Made by a program: the position numbers and the translations under genes. Shown in pieces: positions 37,951 through 51,100 of a stretch of 64,000 bases of DNA (position 1 is the stretch's first letter; each line of letters begins with the position of its first letter). The notes beneath the pieces were generated by a model. The model worked only from the letters and a program-made list of their open reading frames with translations. It was not told the origin of the DNA and ran no database searches. This DNA comes from Atrichornis clamosus (taxonomy: Eukaryota; Chordata; Aves; Passeriformes; Menuridae): contig WBMZ01014172.1 of NCBI GenBank assembly GCA_013400975.1, forward strand, positions 1 to 64,000. The letters are read 5' to 3'.

Positions 37951-39472
37951 TTGGTGTGGTTTAGCTCTCTGCTAAGTTGACTGAAACCTCTCCAGAAAAA
38001 TGGACTATCACCTTCAACCATGTCAAATTATCTTTGATAGTTTGGTGAGTTAATGCGATTAAACCACATCCTGGTCAGCTCGTTACGAAAGATGATGACT
38101 TGGCAAGAATACTTGGGTAAGCATTAGTGCACTCGTGATGCACTACAGAGTGTTTGGTTTAGTCATGCGTGTGCTTTGCTGGGTGGAAATTTTTGTGTGC
38201 CTTTGTGCAGCGCTATGGTCGGGTGGCAGCGAAGCCTGCCTGAAGGGCTGGGGATGCTTTTAAGCCTAAATGGTGTAATAATTTTTCAGAAGAGATTGTC
38301 CATAATGTGTTGTAAATTAATTACAATGTTGGCATCAACAGTAGAATCTTACAGCAAAGACAGCAAACATAGAAAGCTTAATACTAAATACGTCAACAAA
38401 AAAATGAAACACAGACATCTCCCACATTCTTCTTAAACTTAAGGTCATGAGTAGCCACATAAAAAGGCTGTAATTTGTTTTCTCTAAGACGTGGAGTAGG
38501 TTCAGTAGTTAGGACATCAGAACACAGCTTTTGTGGAATCAGGTCTGTATAGACATTAATGGGAACTCACCAAATGATCTGGCTCCACAAGTGGCTTTAG
38601 AACTGCTTTAATAGCAAATTAAGTACTTGCAAAACGTTGTCATTTTGGAACTGAGGTGTCCAAAATACACAGCAGCTAGCCAGGGTGATTTGGAAACTTT
38701 TTGGTGTCTGTGTAGGTTGTTTGACTTGATGTTGTCTCTTAGACTGGGAACACAATGGTTAACTCCCCACTGGCTCCAGGAGTAAAAGGCAAGTGGTAGT
38801 TCTTAAGAACAGGCAGTATTTTCTCAAACATAACAATAAAGCAAAAATGTTGATTTTAAATACTGCAGAGCAAGCACGATGAATGTTGTTCTGAATATGT
38901 CATAGTTACTGTTCCAAATAACCAATGTTTATTGCACTGGGGCTGTAAAATATTCCTTTGTCCCACTTTTGCCTGGCTCTCATCTCAGCTACTTCAGTTC
39001 CTCCTTTTTTGGCCTGCTTCTCACTTTTTTGTGCCTCTTCTAATTCCAGTTTTCTGATCATGTCTCAAGAGGGGCTTTGCGTTTCCATCTTGCACTGAAT
39101 GCCTCATTGTTGCTTCTACATTTGCATAATTTTACATCTGCCTGTAATAGATTCCTTCGTGATTTGGCTTTTATGATATTATTGTTAGTATTAGTACATG
39201 CATCAGTACTCCATGCTGAGTTAAACAGCAAATTTTAGTGTTGAAAATTGCAAGTGTAACAGTTACTGAGGTTTGATTTGGTTATTTTAACACTTGCTTG
39301 TGGTACAGGTGCTTTGGGAAGGACGCTCTGCCCCTGGTTCCGATGCTCCTGAAATGATTGCTGTCTACAAACACAATTATGTGTCTTGCTATTGAGTTTT
39401 TGAGTGCTGCTGGCTTTGAGGTGAGGGCACATGTTAGCGCTGTAATTAGTAAAGTAACACAGTTTTCTTCAT

Positions 39473-39740
39473 AACAGAATCATCAAATGGTTTGAGTTGG
39501 AAGGGAACTTCAAAGGTCATCCAGTCCCAACCCTCCTGCCTGGGGCAGGGAACCTTCCATTAGACCAGGTTTCTCAAAGCCCCATCCAGCCTGGCCTTGA
39601 ACACTGCCAATGATGGGGCATCCACAACTTCTCTGAGCAACCTCTTCCAGTGCCCCATCACCCTAATCATAAACAATTTCTTCCTTGTATCCAATCTAAA
39701 TCTTTCAGTTTAAAGTCAATACCTACTGTCCTCTCACTGT
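39473..39740 (-). mobile_element. CR1 LINE 3' fragment interrupted by an LTR-like insertion
   Basis: Runs from 'aacagaatcatcaaatggtt' through 'ccatccagcctggccttgaa' to 'ctactgtcctctcactg', where CR1 homology stops abruptly at the start of a 'tgtggtgggttgacc' element. Minus orientation. Confidence 0.9.
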
Positions 39741-39960
39741 GTGGTGGGTTGACCTTGGCCTGCTGCCACGTGCCCACCCTGATGCTCTATAACCCTCTCC
39801 TTTCCCAGCACCACAGGGAAGGAGAAAATAAGATGGAAACAAAAGGACCTGTGGTTCACAATAGAGAAAAAACAAAGGCTGCACCAGGAAACAAAGGAAA
39901 ACAAAAATATATTTATTCCCTATTTTCCATCAGCAGGCAATGTCATTGTAAAAGTGAGGA
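39741..39960. mobile_element. LTR-like fragment (degraded avian endogenous retroviral LTR)
   Basis: The opening 'tgtggtgggttgaccttggc', then 'gccacgtgcccacc', an A-rich 'ggagaaaataagatgg' and 'aatatatttattccc', resembles a widespread avian LTR family that begins TG and carries the 'gtgggttgacc' motif (recalled from general familiarity with bird genomes, not searched). It interrupts a CR1 copy at its left edge. The right boundary is uncertain and could extend several hundred bases. No gag/pol/env frame is attached. Confidence 0.5.
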
Positions 39961-40699
39961 ATCAAGAGTAGTAACGTGGGGTCCTGCTTGTGCCCCCAGC
40001 TGAGAGGCACCTTTAGTGCTGGCAGTAGCAAAGAGGTTTTAGGTAGTGCCGACTTCTCCTGCCTTTCTGGTACACACACATACGATGAAAAATGCAAGCA
40101 AACATATTTTGGTAGCAATTTGACAACCTAGGTGGGACTCTCTGGGCTCCGAACTTGGCAATGGCATATAACACAGGTGGGTGAGTTCACCTGACTGTCC
40201 TTGCAAAATCCACATTCCCTGAGAAGGTACTAAAACTGGGGACAGCATCAGCCATTGGGGGGTTCAACAAGTAAGGTAAAAGGGGGTTTGCTGGTGACAG
40301 AAATTCTGGGAAACTAGAAGAAAATTGGCAGTACTTGAGGACTCCATCAAGTTGGATGTAATTCTGCGTCAGGATTAGTGACTGGAATTCCGGAAGGGAG
40401 ACCCTCTGAGTACTGGCCCTGGGAAGGTTCTTTTGATATGAGTCAGCAGAACTTCCTGCCCCATATGTGATACAGCGTAAGGCAGAATTGCCTCGTGTGG
40501 TAAATCCCTGCTCACTGCTCCCCATCACCTTGGCCATCACAGGACAAGTTGTAAATTGTTTCCAAGATCTGTTGCTCCATCACCTCCCCAAGGACAGAGA
40601 TGCAGGTCTAGCGAGGGTCCTGGGAGAGGAGGAGTGTGGTGTGCAATGTTGAGGAAGGAGGAACACCTGGGTGGTCTTTACTTTCTAGGAGGATTAACA

Positions 40700-41085
40700 G
40701 GATAAGACCAGGGGACTGTCTTTCTCACCAAAAAAAAAAAAGTCCTGTGGAAGAACTGGCAAACTGATAACAATGGACAAGGAGAAGGCTGAGGTACTCA
40801 ATAACTTTTCTGCTTCGGTTGTCACTGGCAGCCTCTCTTCCCACACCTCTTGAATGGCTGGCTCTCAAGGCAGGGACTGGGGAAGCCACGTCCCTCCCAC
40901 TGTAAGAGAGGATCAGGTTCGAGAGCACCTGAGGAACCTGAACTAAGTCTATGGGACCTGATGTGTCCCAGAGTCCTGAGGGAGTTGGCTGGGGTAGTTG
41001 CCAAGCCACTCTCCATGGTATTTGAAGTTGTGTAAGTCAGGTGAAGTCCCCGGTGACTGGAAGCAGCCTGTGGAAGAAACAGTCA
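40700..41085 (+). mobile_element. CR1 LINE internal fragment, reverse transcriptase N-terminal part (plus orientation)
   Basis: Broken translation in + frames gives the CR1 signatures DKEKAEVLNNF and RVLRELAGVVAKPLS-VFE followed by a DWK-like stretch, the region preceding the reverse-transcriptase core. Frames are disrupted by stops and indels, including an A12 tract at about 40730. Orientation is opposite to the neighbouring CR1 pieces, so this is an independent insertion. Confidence 0.9.
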
Positions 41086-41720
41086 GTGAAATGCTCCCAA
41101 GGTGCACAGGCAGCAAGCACAGGGAGTGTCCTCAAGCGCGGGCTCCTCTGGTTCCTTCCAGTGTGAGCAGCAATTGCTGGTGGGATCCGCTGGGATCCTG
41201 GCTGGGCACCAGTTTGCACATTCCGAACTGCCTTCATGGGCAGCACTCGCTCGCAGGACCAGCCGAAAGGCCTGCAGGGCTAGCTGGGGCTGGGGAGGGG
41301 ACACTGGGACACTCTGGAGAACCCCGGCCAAGCCCAGCCTGTTCATCCAGCTGTGTTCCAGGGTGTGAACGCAGGGGCAGCCGTGGGCTCACGGTGCCCA
41401 CAGACATCCTCTCCTGGCGCATGACAGTCCCTTGGGCAGCAGCACTTGCTGTTGCATTTTGTCTGCTCTCACTCCCGATGGCGAGGGCACGCACAGAACC
41501 AGAACCAGCTCTGACAGGAGCATCCCCAGCACTGCCACCTCCAGTGGTGCTCTGACATGGCAGAGCTGCCCTCCAGAAAGCTCTGGGGCTTTTCTTGGGC
41601 TCTGCAGGGGCTCACATGGGACCATAATTGCCCTCCAGAGTGCTCTAAGGCCTCACCTGGGTTTTGCTGGGACCTGTTGGAGGCCCCTGCTGCCCTCGAC
41701 AGGTCCTGCCATTCTAAAAA
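41085..41720. repeat. GC-rich low-complexity block with imperfect tandem repeats
   Basis: The sequence is GC-rich without recognised coding content. From about 41570 it shows loosely repeated units of about 65-70 bp built on 'gccctccag(a/g)', a 'gctct-ggg/aggcc' block and 'tctgcaggggctca/ttttgctggga' variants, resembling avian subtelomere-like minisatellite sequence. Unit boundaries are blurred. Confidence 0.35.
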
Positions 41721-41840
41721 AACCTAAACATCCCCAAAAAACCAGTTTTAAGTACAAATTCACTTCTGTAGATAATCTGGAGGATGCTATAGGTGCCTTT
41801 ATTTAAGCTTTTTAGACTCTAAGCCTAGATCATCTTCCTT

Positions 41841-41870
41841 CAAAATAGGACTAAATAGGACAAAATAGGA
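41841..41870 (+). repeat. Three tandem 10-bp units (caaaatagga)
   Basis: Reads caaaatagga, ctaaatagga, caaaatagga back to back; a short tandem array with one variant unit. Confidence 0.9.
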
Positions 41871-41984
41871 GGGCAGCGGGGGAATCCAACAGACCTCAGC
41901 AAAGCCCAGATGAGATCCTGAGTCACTCTGAGGGGTAATTAGTGGCGTTTGCAGGGTGTGTGCCCAGAGGCACACGGCACTGCA

Positions 41985-42410
41985 GGTGGGGACTCACCAG
42001 AGCAGAGTAGAGGGGCAGAATCACCTCCCTTGACCTGTTGCCCACAGGGCTTTGGATTCAGCCCAGGACATGGTTGGCTTTCTGGGCTGCACGTGCACAG
42101 TGACACCTCATGTCCAACATACCATCCACCAGTATTCCCAAGTTGTCCTCTGGGCTACTCTCAATCCATTCGTCCTCCACTCTGTACAGGCACTGCAGAT
42201 TGCCCCAGCCCAGGTGCAGGACCTTGCACTTGGCCTTGTTGGACTTCATGGGGTTCACATGGGCCTCCAGCCTGTCCGGTTCCCTCTGGGCACATCCCTG
42301 CCCTCAAGAGAATCACCTGCACCACTCAGCTGGGTGTCATCCGCAGCCTGCGGGGGGTGCACGCAGTGGTGCCTGTGTTTACCTGAGCCCCTCCCTCACG
42401 CAGACGGGCG
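41985..42410 (-). mobile_element. CR1 LINE fragment, 3' part of RT frame (minus orientation)
   Basis: The minus strand translates into the CR1 RT C-terminal signature ([15 protein letters not shown], then [19 protein letters not shown] and [10 protein letters not shown]) with few disruptions over 66 codons. Both ends are truncated and the flanking frames are broken. Confidence 0.93.
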
Positions 42411-44594
42411 GGGCAGGTCAGCACCTGCCGTGGCCTTCGTGACAGTTTCTGCAGCTGCCTGTGGTTATATTGCCCTGCATCACTAAGTGATCATGCTTGT
42501 GGGGGCCTGTTAGGATTTTTGGCATGATTCATTGCTGAAATTGTAAACTGATTGTTTTCCATCAAAATTGAAATTTCATTCATTTGATGTTCAAGTTCAG
42601 ATGTCGTTTGAACCAACACAAGCTGTTTATCAGCTTGACCCTTATCTACTTTCCATTAGCTGTGTTCTCCAAAACTTTTGTAGGCAAACTATCTTGCCCC
42701 CAGAGATGAAAAGATCTCCTTCATGGACTTCACAGGTCATGGCCTAAAGAAAGGTCTGCAAACTTCTCCCCACACCCTCCTCTGTACCACCCTGAGCTGG
42801 GCCACAACAGGCAGGATCAGTGAATTGAATCACATTTAGAAGAAAAGTCTTAATTAGGCTGGTAGGATGCCTTAATTCTGTTCCTCTTGATTTCAGAAGA
42901 AACAAAATGTGTTTTCTCTTCACCTGGGCCCTGACTGCATGGGACTCATTTAGCTTTTAAAGAGAAGAAAGTAAGGTGTACGAGGCAAGAGAATATGAAG
43001 AAAGAAAAGCCTTCTCTTTTATTTGATTGCTTGCTATATTAATATAATTAAGTAGAATTGTCATAGGAATGAAAATCAAATTTCCCTTCTTCCCAAGGAA
43101 TCCAAAAAATATTGCTATGTACAGAATTTACAATTATATGCAATAGTTGGTTCAAATTTGGTATCACCAGTTAAAACACCCATACTGAAGATATAGCAGA
43201 TGTGTCCATCCTGTAACTTTCATAATGTTCTTTAAACTTTACTGGTATGCTTCTAAAATGATTGCTCTTCCAGAGATGAGAAACCTTCCTCACCTGCATA
43301 CAATTTTCATCATCCATAGTCTACATAATTAAATTGTATTCCTTTGTGAGCAGATAAGAAGTCAGGGAAAACAGGTCAGAAGTGCAAGTATGTTTAGGTT
43401 TCTGTTTTCTGTTGGAGGCAGAAAGATGATACAAAGCAGGCATGAAAGAAAATAATCTACTGATTAATCCACAGATGTTAGGCATCTTGATAATTTTGGA
43501 TGGAAATCCTTTGTTTCATGAATTTTCTTACTTTTGCTTACAGAAGTTTCCTTCGTTTTCATGGACTATTTGGCAGAAAGTTTTTCTGGTTTGGTTCAAG
43601 CAGCTGAACCTCTGTAACTCCCTTTGTAACTGTAGTCCATGGGCACTACTGACATCCAGTTTATCTTTAGAAATTAGAAACTGTGAAGAACTCGGCAATA
43701 TCTCTAACTTCATGTTCAGTCAAATGACCATGGAGATTATTCCAAAGATCCCTGTGCTATTAAATGAATTGGAATTCAGTCCTCATGTGTTACTAGGAGG
43801 ACTTTTCTTCTTTAATTCGGCTTCATTTTCCACTCTGAACCTACACAGCCGCTCTGCAATAAGGGAAGTTGCTCTGAGCTGGTAGGATTGGAGGTTTGTA
43901 ACCAAGTGTGCTGGAACACACCAGTGTTGCTGACGAGTGGAAGCGACCATATGGTGAATGCAGGCTGTCCTCTGTAACCGGAGCTGTCGGTCTCGGTCCG
44001 TGTCATGGGTGCCAGGTCCCTTCCTAAGAATCCTTGGGAACAGATGTCCTCGCTGTGCAGCTCAATCCGAGAGAGCTCTGAGACAGTGCTGTGGCAGGGC
44101 CTGTGCTTCCCCGCCAGCCTGAAGGGAGCCCTCCTAAATCAAGATTAGGGTGTGAGGACAGCACAAAGGTAGCCTGCTGCTGCCAGCATCACCTCTGTTT
44201 GCCACAGAAATAGCAGCCTTTGGTCTCCTTATTCAGGCACATAAAATGCATAGTAATAAACTGTACCTTACCCTCTTTCAGTTGCCTGGACATAAGAAAA
44301 ACAGTTACTGTACTTGTGCGACACAAATATGCTGCCACGGGCAGGTGACAGGCAGCAGCAATGTTGCAGTGTGAGCAGCATTATTCAGATGTGTTCGTGG
44401 GATCGTGATGCACTTGAGGTTCACACGTTAGCAGGCTGGCTTTTTAATCAGGGAAATGAAGCATCCAAAAGCAACAAGAGGCTTGAAATCATCCTCATTT
44501 TGTATTATACAGAATTTCTATATTCATCAGTACACAAGCGATTGCTAAACAGGTCCTCACTACAATTTACTTGCATTTCCAAACAAGGTGGTTA

Positions 44595-45141
44595 TTATGC
44601 AAACAGGTTAGCTTTGTGGAGGCATCTCCAGGATGAGCTTAACCCTGTCCTGTTCGGTTCCTCTTGCCTGAGTCTTATAGGTCTGTAAATGTTCATGTTG
44701 TTATAGGGAACTGTGGTGTTTTCAGCCATGTAGTGTGGCTGATAGTAGTTGGCCTGGATGGCCTTCTGTGGAGGAGGGGGTGTGAATGAGACATAGCTGT
44801 GGAAGGAGTTAACTCGATGCAGAGGTGACTGGGGGGTGAAGTTGCTGTTGAATACGAGAGTTCTTGGGGTTTGCTTGGCCTGGTGGGTGCTGCCAGCCGA
44901 GAGGCTGCTGAAGGGATCGGAAAGGGTGTTAGCGCTTCCCTCGTCGCTGTAGGGGAGGCTGCGCGGGGCGGCCCAGCTCCTGCTGAACAGGAAGGGGAGG
45001 GTGCGCGGCGGGGACTTGGGGCCCCTCACAGGCTTGGACAGCGCGTACAGGTGCCGGAACTCCTCGTCAAACAGCTCCACAACTTGACCTGTGAACTTGG
45101 AGAGGAGGTTGCGGTGAACCTGGCCGCACAACCACGTGAAG
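44595..45141 (-). CDS. FAM83A: FAM83A coding exon 4 with stop
   Basis: Completes the split Ser, then reads FTWLCGQVHRNLLSKFTGQ and ELFDEEFRHLYALSKPV. The Ser/Pro-rich tail includes a tetraproline (FTPPPPQKAI) and ends ...CLHKANLFA, then TAA. Acceptor 'ctcttctttcag'. The tail is much less conserved than the fold. Confidence 0.94.
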
Positions 45142-48100
45142 CTGAAAGAAGAGACAAGGTAAGGGTTAGCGCTAACACCGGCCATCAGGAACCGGAGATC
45201 CCCCGCAGGGGTGATGCGAAAGGCAAATATCTTTTACTGCTGAAGCTTCTTGTCTAAACACGGGATGAAGATGGTGTTGCAGTTGAATTTCAGGTCAGTT
45301 CACATCAGTGCTCTTTGACTTGGATCAATCTTTGTTATTGCAGCTGCCTGTAAAACCTTCAAGAAGCCTTGTAAAGTTATGCAACCTCCTAAAAGGACTG
45401 GTGATCCAGACCTACTGCAAGACTAAATGTCAGATAAAAATACCCAAGCTTTGGGTGTCTATTCCATGGAAAGGAGTTTAGACCCCTCTTTTGGGTACCT
45501 CTCTTCCATGCACAATGCTTAAATTCAGGTCTTGCCATGTCTTATCTGCACACACGTAAATTGTACCTTGTACCCTGCAGCAAGCCATGCCACTTGGTAA
45601 CTCTCAGCCACTCAAAACTGACATTAAAAGACTAGGAAAAAACAATGATCCTTTGTTTTCATTTTTCCATAATCTTTCTGCATTGGTCAAGAGAAACACC
45701 TAAAACCTCAACCCTCCTGTCACATCCCACACCACAAAACAAGCTGCCACACCTGACAAATGCTTGTTTTCTTCACTACAGAGAAAATGAAATTATAAAT
45801 ATTTCCTACAACCTTTCCAAAAATACATGTACCACTTTGGTATAAGGTAAGGGAGAAACACCACAATAGTTTTCATTCTCATAGTCTAGAGACACACCTT
45901 AGGATAACCCATAGCTTTTAAATTATTTTTCTTTTATGTGCCTCCCTAATCCACTCAGCAAACATAAATGTCTGCTTTTACAAGCCACAAGCCAGCTTGA
46001 TTGTGTTGTGCAGGCTGCCGTGTCTGAGCAGCAGCAGCACCAATAACATGAGCATAGTTGAGAGAACGAAAAGTAATTATTCCCTGAGCTGACCAGGGCT
46101 TGAGCTGTGCAGCAGAGGATACAGAGCAGCGGTGGATTTGAACCTGAGGTTATTCTCAGTTGGCAAAACTCTGCCATGGCTATTCCTGTGTGACTTTATT
46201 AGCTACGCCGGATTTGCACAAGGACTGCTGAGAGCCAGATTTGGCTGTAGGTGTGTGCACTTAAAATCTTGTTCTTGTCATGTATTGATAAAACTGCTGT
46301 GAAGCTCAGTGGGACTGACAGCCTGAGCTGATACTAAGGGAGTAAGACAGACAATTTACATCTGCTTGTCCAGAGCATTCCTAAAGAGGGTTAGGTTTGA
46401 GGTATACAGTGGTTTTATACTGTTGCTTCAGGAGCAAGGGGAGGAGTGAAGGACTCAGTAGTTCATTGCCACCAGGCACCCATATAATACATACTGTAAG
46501 TTTTATGATTGGACATGAAAACACACAGCAAGTTACCAGAATACAGGTATTTCTCTGTTCAAATATATGGACAAAACCTTGGGAGCCAAAGTGATGAACA
46601 CAGCAAGCTAACTCCCTGCTGTGTGCGTAACATCTGCTGTGCCAGCTCAACATTGCCTGTATTCACTAAGCAGTGCTCTCTAAACCTTTGCATGTCCTTC
46701 ATCTAACTGTTAAGGAGACAATAAGTCAGGAATAAACACAAAAATGCACACAATTAGTGGGGGATATCTACATTGAAGGGTACACAGTCATGAAAGGGCT
46801 GAGGTGTAAAGTGACAGGTTTATACTTTATGTGCTAGAGATACATCTAGGTTATACATGAAAAATTAGACAGAAATAAAAATCAATCACACTTGTAAATG
46901 GCTTTTAAAAGCCCAATATAATCAGAGTCAAAAAACTGTTCTGCCCAATTTTGTTAATTTACTCCCACATGTAACTTCCTGCAGTATCTAACAGATACTA
47001 GTTTGTGCATCATTGATCTTATCTGTAACCCTTGTAAACAGAGAAAGTTAGATCAAATTCATAGCCCAGAGATTCTCCAAGAGCTGATGGCAAATGGGTC
47101 AGCTCAAAGTTACAAGGTAAGACCTTTGTGATTTTAGACAAACACTTGTGGACTTGTCGTGTAGTGAGTCACAGCAATTTACATTCTGTGCACTTTGCTA
47201 AAGAACAAAACAGAAATTGGCATAAAGACTTGACAGGTGTTCATTGGCTTAATACTAAGAGAAAATTCATTGTTAGGTTTTAGGCCGTGTTTTTCTCCTT
47301 AGTTTACAATTCTGAGTGCTCTTCTGGGACAGGCTCAGAAGTCTGTTATTGTCACTACCAGCCCAGAGGGATCATTTTTCGCCCAGAGGGATCATTTTTC
47401 TCCCAGGCTTTTTTGAGTGAGGCCCATCAAAAGAAGAGAAAGAAGTGATGCCTACCCTGGAGCTAACGCTGTATCACAAATTCAGTCATTGATAGATACT
47501 TCTCAGCCATCTTTCCAGGGCTTTGCCCCAAAACCTATGTCCTGTTACGGATCCTCTAATTTCTGATTGCCTCAATCAAAATCCACCTCTCCTGTTCAGC
47601 ATTGCACTTGTTTTATAATGAGTGTCCCCTCTGCACTGCTGGAGCTGTAGTTCACTAGGGATGCTCTCATCCTTGTGCTTGCATGTGCTGCAGCAATGTG
47701 CACACGTGGAATTTGAAACGGAAGGAAGGAAGGACTGGGGTTTTCAGCTAAGCCCAGATTTAAGTTAACCTACAAGTTAGTGTTGCCTGCTGGTGGATAA
47801 TCCGTGTGTGAGAAACCTGTCCCACCTGAACCCACGCTCTTGGCAAAGCATGTCTGTATTACTTGTTAGATACTGGCTCTGAAGAGGCCAGTGGCTTTCA
47901 GAGTGGCTGCCAGGGAAGATGCTCAGGGAGATACTCAGCTGCCCCTGGGGATCAAGGTCTGTGCTTTCTGCTGTTTTCATTTTGCCTTCTTTAGGAACAC
48001 TGAGGCCATACACTACCTAATCTCAAATTCATTTTAAAAAATGGAGTAACAGTTATGATAGCATGAGTTAGAGTACCACAGAGGCAGCAAAAAGAAATAC

Positions 48101-51100
48101 TGTATCTTAACCCCACACCATAGATACTGGCAATAAAGATTGAGATAAAACTGTAACTTAAAACACTTATGCCTGCACTTGTGCTGACATGTGGAACAGT
48201 CTTCAGAAGCTTCTCAGCTCCAATCTGCCCCACACAGCAGGACCACACTTACCCACACTGACCCAAGCAGTGATTTTTTAACATTCTTTTAATGTCTTTA
48301 AAACCACTCCAGAGCAGAAGATGCCACAGGCTCAGGGGTGTTTCCTTTGTCTCTAATTGCCCGCTTCAGTCTTCGTTATCCATTAGGCAAATATGTTCTG
48401 TCCCCAAACAGTTTGCAAAACAGTGAACAGGGTCCCTTTTCGAGCAGTATGTCCCAAAGTGCTGTTTTATTTCCTCAGCCTGTTCCCCCCACCACTATTA
48501 CAGCATCATGCAGAGCACAGCACTTAGGTGAAATCTGCTGTTGTATTTTAAGATCCTTGTATCAGTTTTAGGATCTACTCTAATTTGATTTCCAATAAAT
48601 GTATTGTAGAAGAGTTTGTCTCTTTCACTCAACATCATTCTTTTTTATACCTGAGGAGATTGCTGGGTGAGATTTAAGCATAACAAAAATCTTTCAGATT
48701 AATAAAGTGAGAACTAGCAAGAAATGCCACATACTGGTAGCCAGCTATATAGCCCATGTGAATTGCAAACAGTTGCTGAGCATGCTGAAATTAAATAGTG
48801 TATAGATTTGTTCCTCACCACCCTGTTTGCTTGCTGGATACATGATTACCTACTTTAACAAAGCTCTTGAGGCTAGAAGATATTCAACAGCAGTAGAGAA
48901 AGACAGAAGTGACTGCACAGGACTCTGAGGGGTTTTTTAGATTTTAGCATTGAAAGAGAAGCTGAAAGGAAGCTTCTTGGCCAAAGAAAATAGATCTTGT
49001 TCTGTCCTTCTTCCACACATCCTTCACTTCTACTCTATACAAATATGCTGCTGCATTTCTACACATCTTTGGTGAGGGATTAAAAAACACCCGAAGTAAC
49101 CAAAAAACAAAAAGCAGTCAATAAAAAAAACAAACCCAGAGTCTCCACTCATTTTTGTCTGATGGTTCATTTGAAAACAGAATGAAAAGTGGTTGCCTGT
49201 CTCTGTGGACATCTGAGCTGCTGCCCATCCCACATATTCACCCTTTGCCTTCATTACTGTAGTTCTGTAATCTTCCTGGTGGCAGTTTTATCAGACCAGA
49301 GGCATTTAAGATTCCAAATTGTAAACTGGGATTAAGAAAAACAATTGCATCCTTTAAATTAAATAATCACTTCTTGTATTTTTGTATCTGGATTTCTGGG
49401 ATACAGTTGGTCATTTGTGAAGCTTATCTATGTAGCCATGATGCTTGGCAACTGCACTTATTTGATGCAAGCTCAGAGTTTACTAAAATTCCCTGACTGG
49501 AGGATCTAGGATCTTAATTAAAGACCCAGTTGTTGAGATGCTATATCCACTACTTGAAATAATTATAGCAGCACAAAACAAAAAAGAAGGTACAGCAGTC
49601 ATGTAGATACATACTGCCTACCTATTAATGAAACACGGGGAAAACAGTGAGTCTCTGCAGTGTTTTTGTTTTACCTTTAATCCCTAAATTTGTCATATGA
49701 AGAACAAATCCTCAGATAAGCTGAGTGACATATGCTACATTAAGGGATCCCGAGGGAGACAGAAATGTATCATGTCTCATGATCACAGCACCTGAGAACC
49801 CAAACAATGAGGAAAGCATAATATTAAGCTGTACGCACTTCTAGTTCTGCCCCAAAGCTGCACTGGCAAAGTTGTTTACATTCGTTTCTGAACATTTAAA
49901 TTAAAAACCATGCTCCATAAAGAACTAATAGCAGTTTTAAAACAACTTAAATGGACTTTTTTAAAATGGCACATATTTGAACACATGAGGTGTTTTTTGT
50001 TAAACAAAAACTTCCTACCTACACAAAAATTTCCATGGCTCTTTTTTGGGAAGTAATATTAAAAATCATTAAAGAGTACCTAGACATGAACTGCAATGGC
50101 TTATCTCACCTGTAAGATCCAGAGAGCACGTATCTCCAGTCAGAGATCAGAAATTTTTCTTGTATTTGTCCTGAAAATTTCCTGCCTGATTTGGCACAGT
50201 AAACCTCTCCAGTAACACTGCGGACTGAAATATTCTGTAAATAAAAATAAAATTGAGTGAATTAGATTTCTTTTTAATTAAAAATCATATAGAGAGGGTC
50301 CGTTTCCCCAACTGCCTTTAGCTCTTCACTGCCCCAACATCAGATTTCTTCATGGCCTCTCACATGTGATATTTGAACGCTTCTGTCCAGAGGAAACCTA
50401 GACAAGGTCTCTCACTTGCCACAGGGTTACTTGTTCCACTGGGGATATAAACCTGCATGGAAGCTCGTGCAGATGGAGCTGTGCTGTGTGACAAGAACTG
50501 ATCCTACCCCAACCAAAAGGAGTATGGGACGTGTCCATGGCGGAGAGCAGCCTGTTGCCTCCACTGACACCCTCGGCACAATTTGCTGCAGCTGTACCCC
50601 CTTGATTTACCTTGGCTGTGGCACCACACAGCAGGGCAAAACCTCTGCTCCTCCAATCCATCTGGGCCTGCAAGGACATATGTGCTGCTCTTCTGGAGCA
50701 GCCCAGACAAATGCTGTCCTTCAGGATCAGATGTGGATACACGTGTGAGTGGAGCAGTAGGTCAGTTTAGCCTGTGTGATGCTCTGCACTGTCCTTGTAC
50801 TCGGGCAAGTGCATTTCAGGCTCTGACTTTGCAGAATCAAGGCCTTAGTAAATGAGTGGCACCAAGGATTTGACTTGCACCTTGTGGAAGCCTGTGTGCT
50901 GTAGCAGCATACTTGCAATAAACAGCACAGGCTTGTTCCTCTTTGGGAGTGAGGGTTTACAGACGTGCAAACACTGTAAAGAACGTGTTTTATTAATTTC
51001 ATCTTCTTTATGTATTTGGAATGGAATTCACCTGTTGACAAACAGGTGCCTGGCGCACATAAGATACCCTCAGGTCTCCTGCATGCCCACAGCTGCCATT

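Larger units (their letters stand above)
35971..44594. other. Intergenic region between C8orf76 and FAM83A, rich in retroelements
   Basis: The genes on either side converge here. I recognise no protein gene. Identified content is CR1 fragments at about 37.09-37.95, 39.47-39.74, 40.70-41.09 and 41.99-42.41 kb, an LTR-like piece from 39.74 kb, and GC-rich low-complexity sequence at 41.1-41.7 kb. The right end must include the FAM83A 3'UTR. A possible minus-strand poly(A) signal (TTTATT on this strand) is at 43018-43023, but the true cleavage site is not determined. Confidence 0.6.

Noticed and set aside
37072..37980. Frames of 95-160 codons on both strands
   Set aside because: They lie entirely in a decayed CR1 copy; the minus-strand resemblance is to CR1 reverse transcriptase, not a host gene.
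40998..41806. 185-codon and 124-codon plus-strand frames
   Set aside because: The first starts in a CR1 fragment and runs into GC-rich low-complexity DNA; the second is in that low-complexity DNA. No domain.
43442..43885. 147-codon plus-strand frame rich in Leu, Phe and Ser near the FAM83A 3' end
   Set aside because: No recognisable family or promoter, and it probably lies antisense to FAM83A 3'UTR; composition fits T-rich random sequence.
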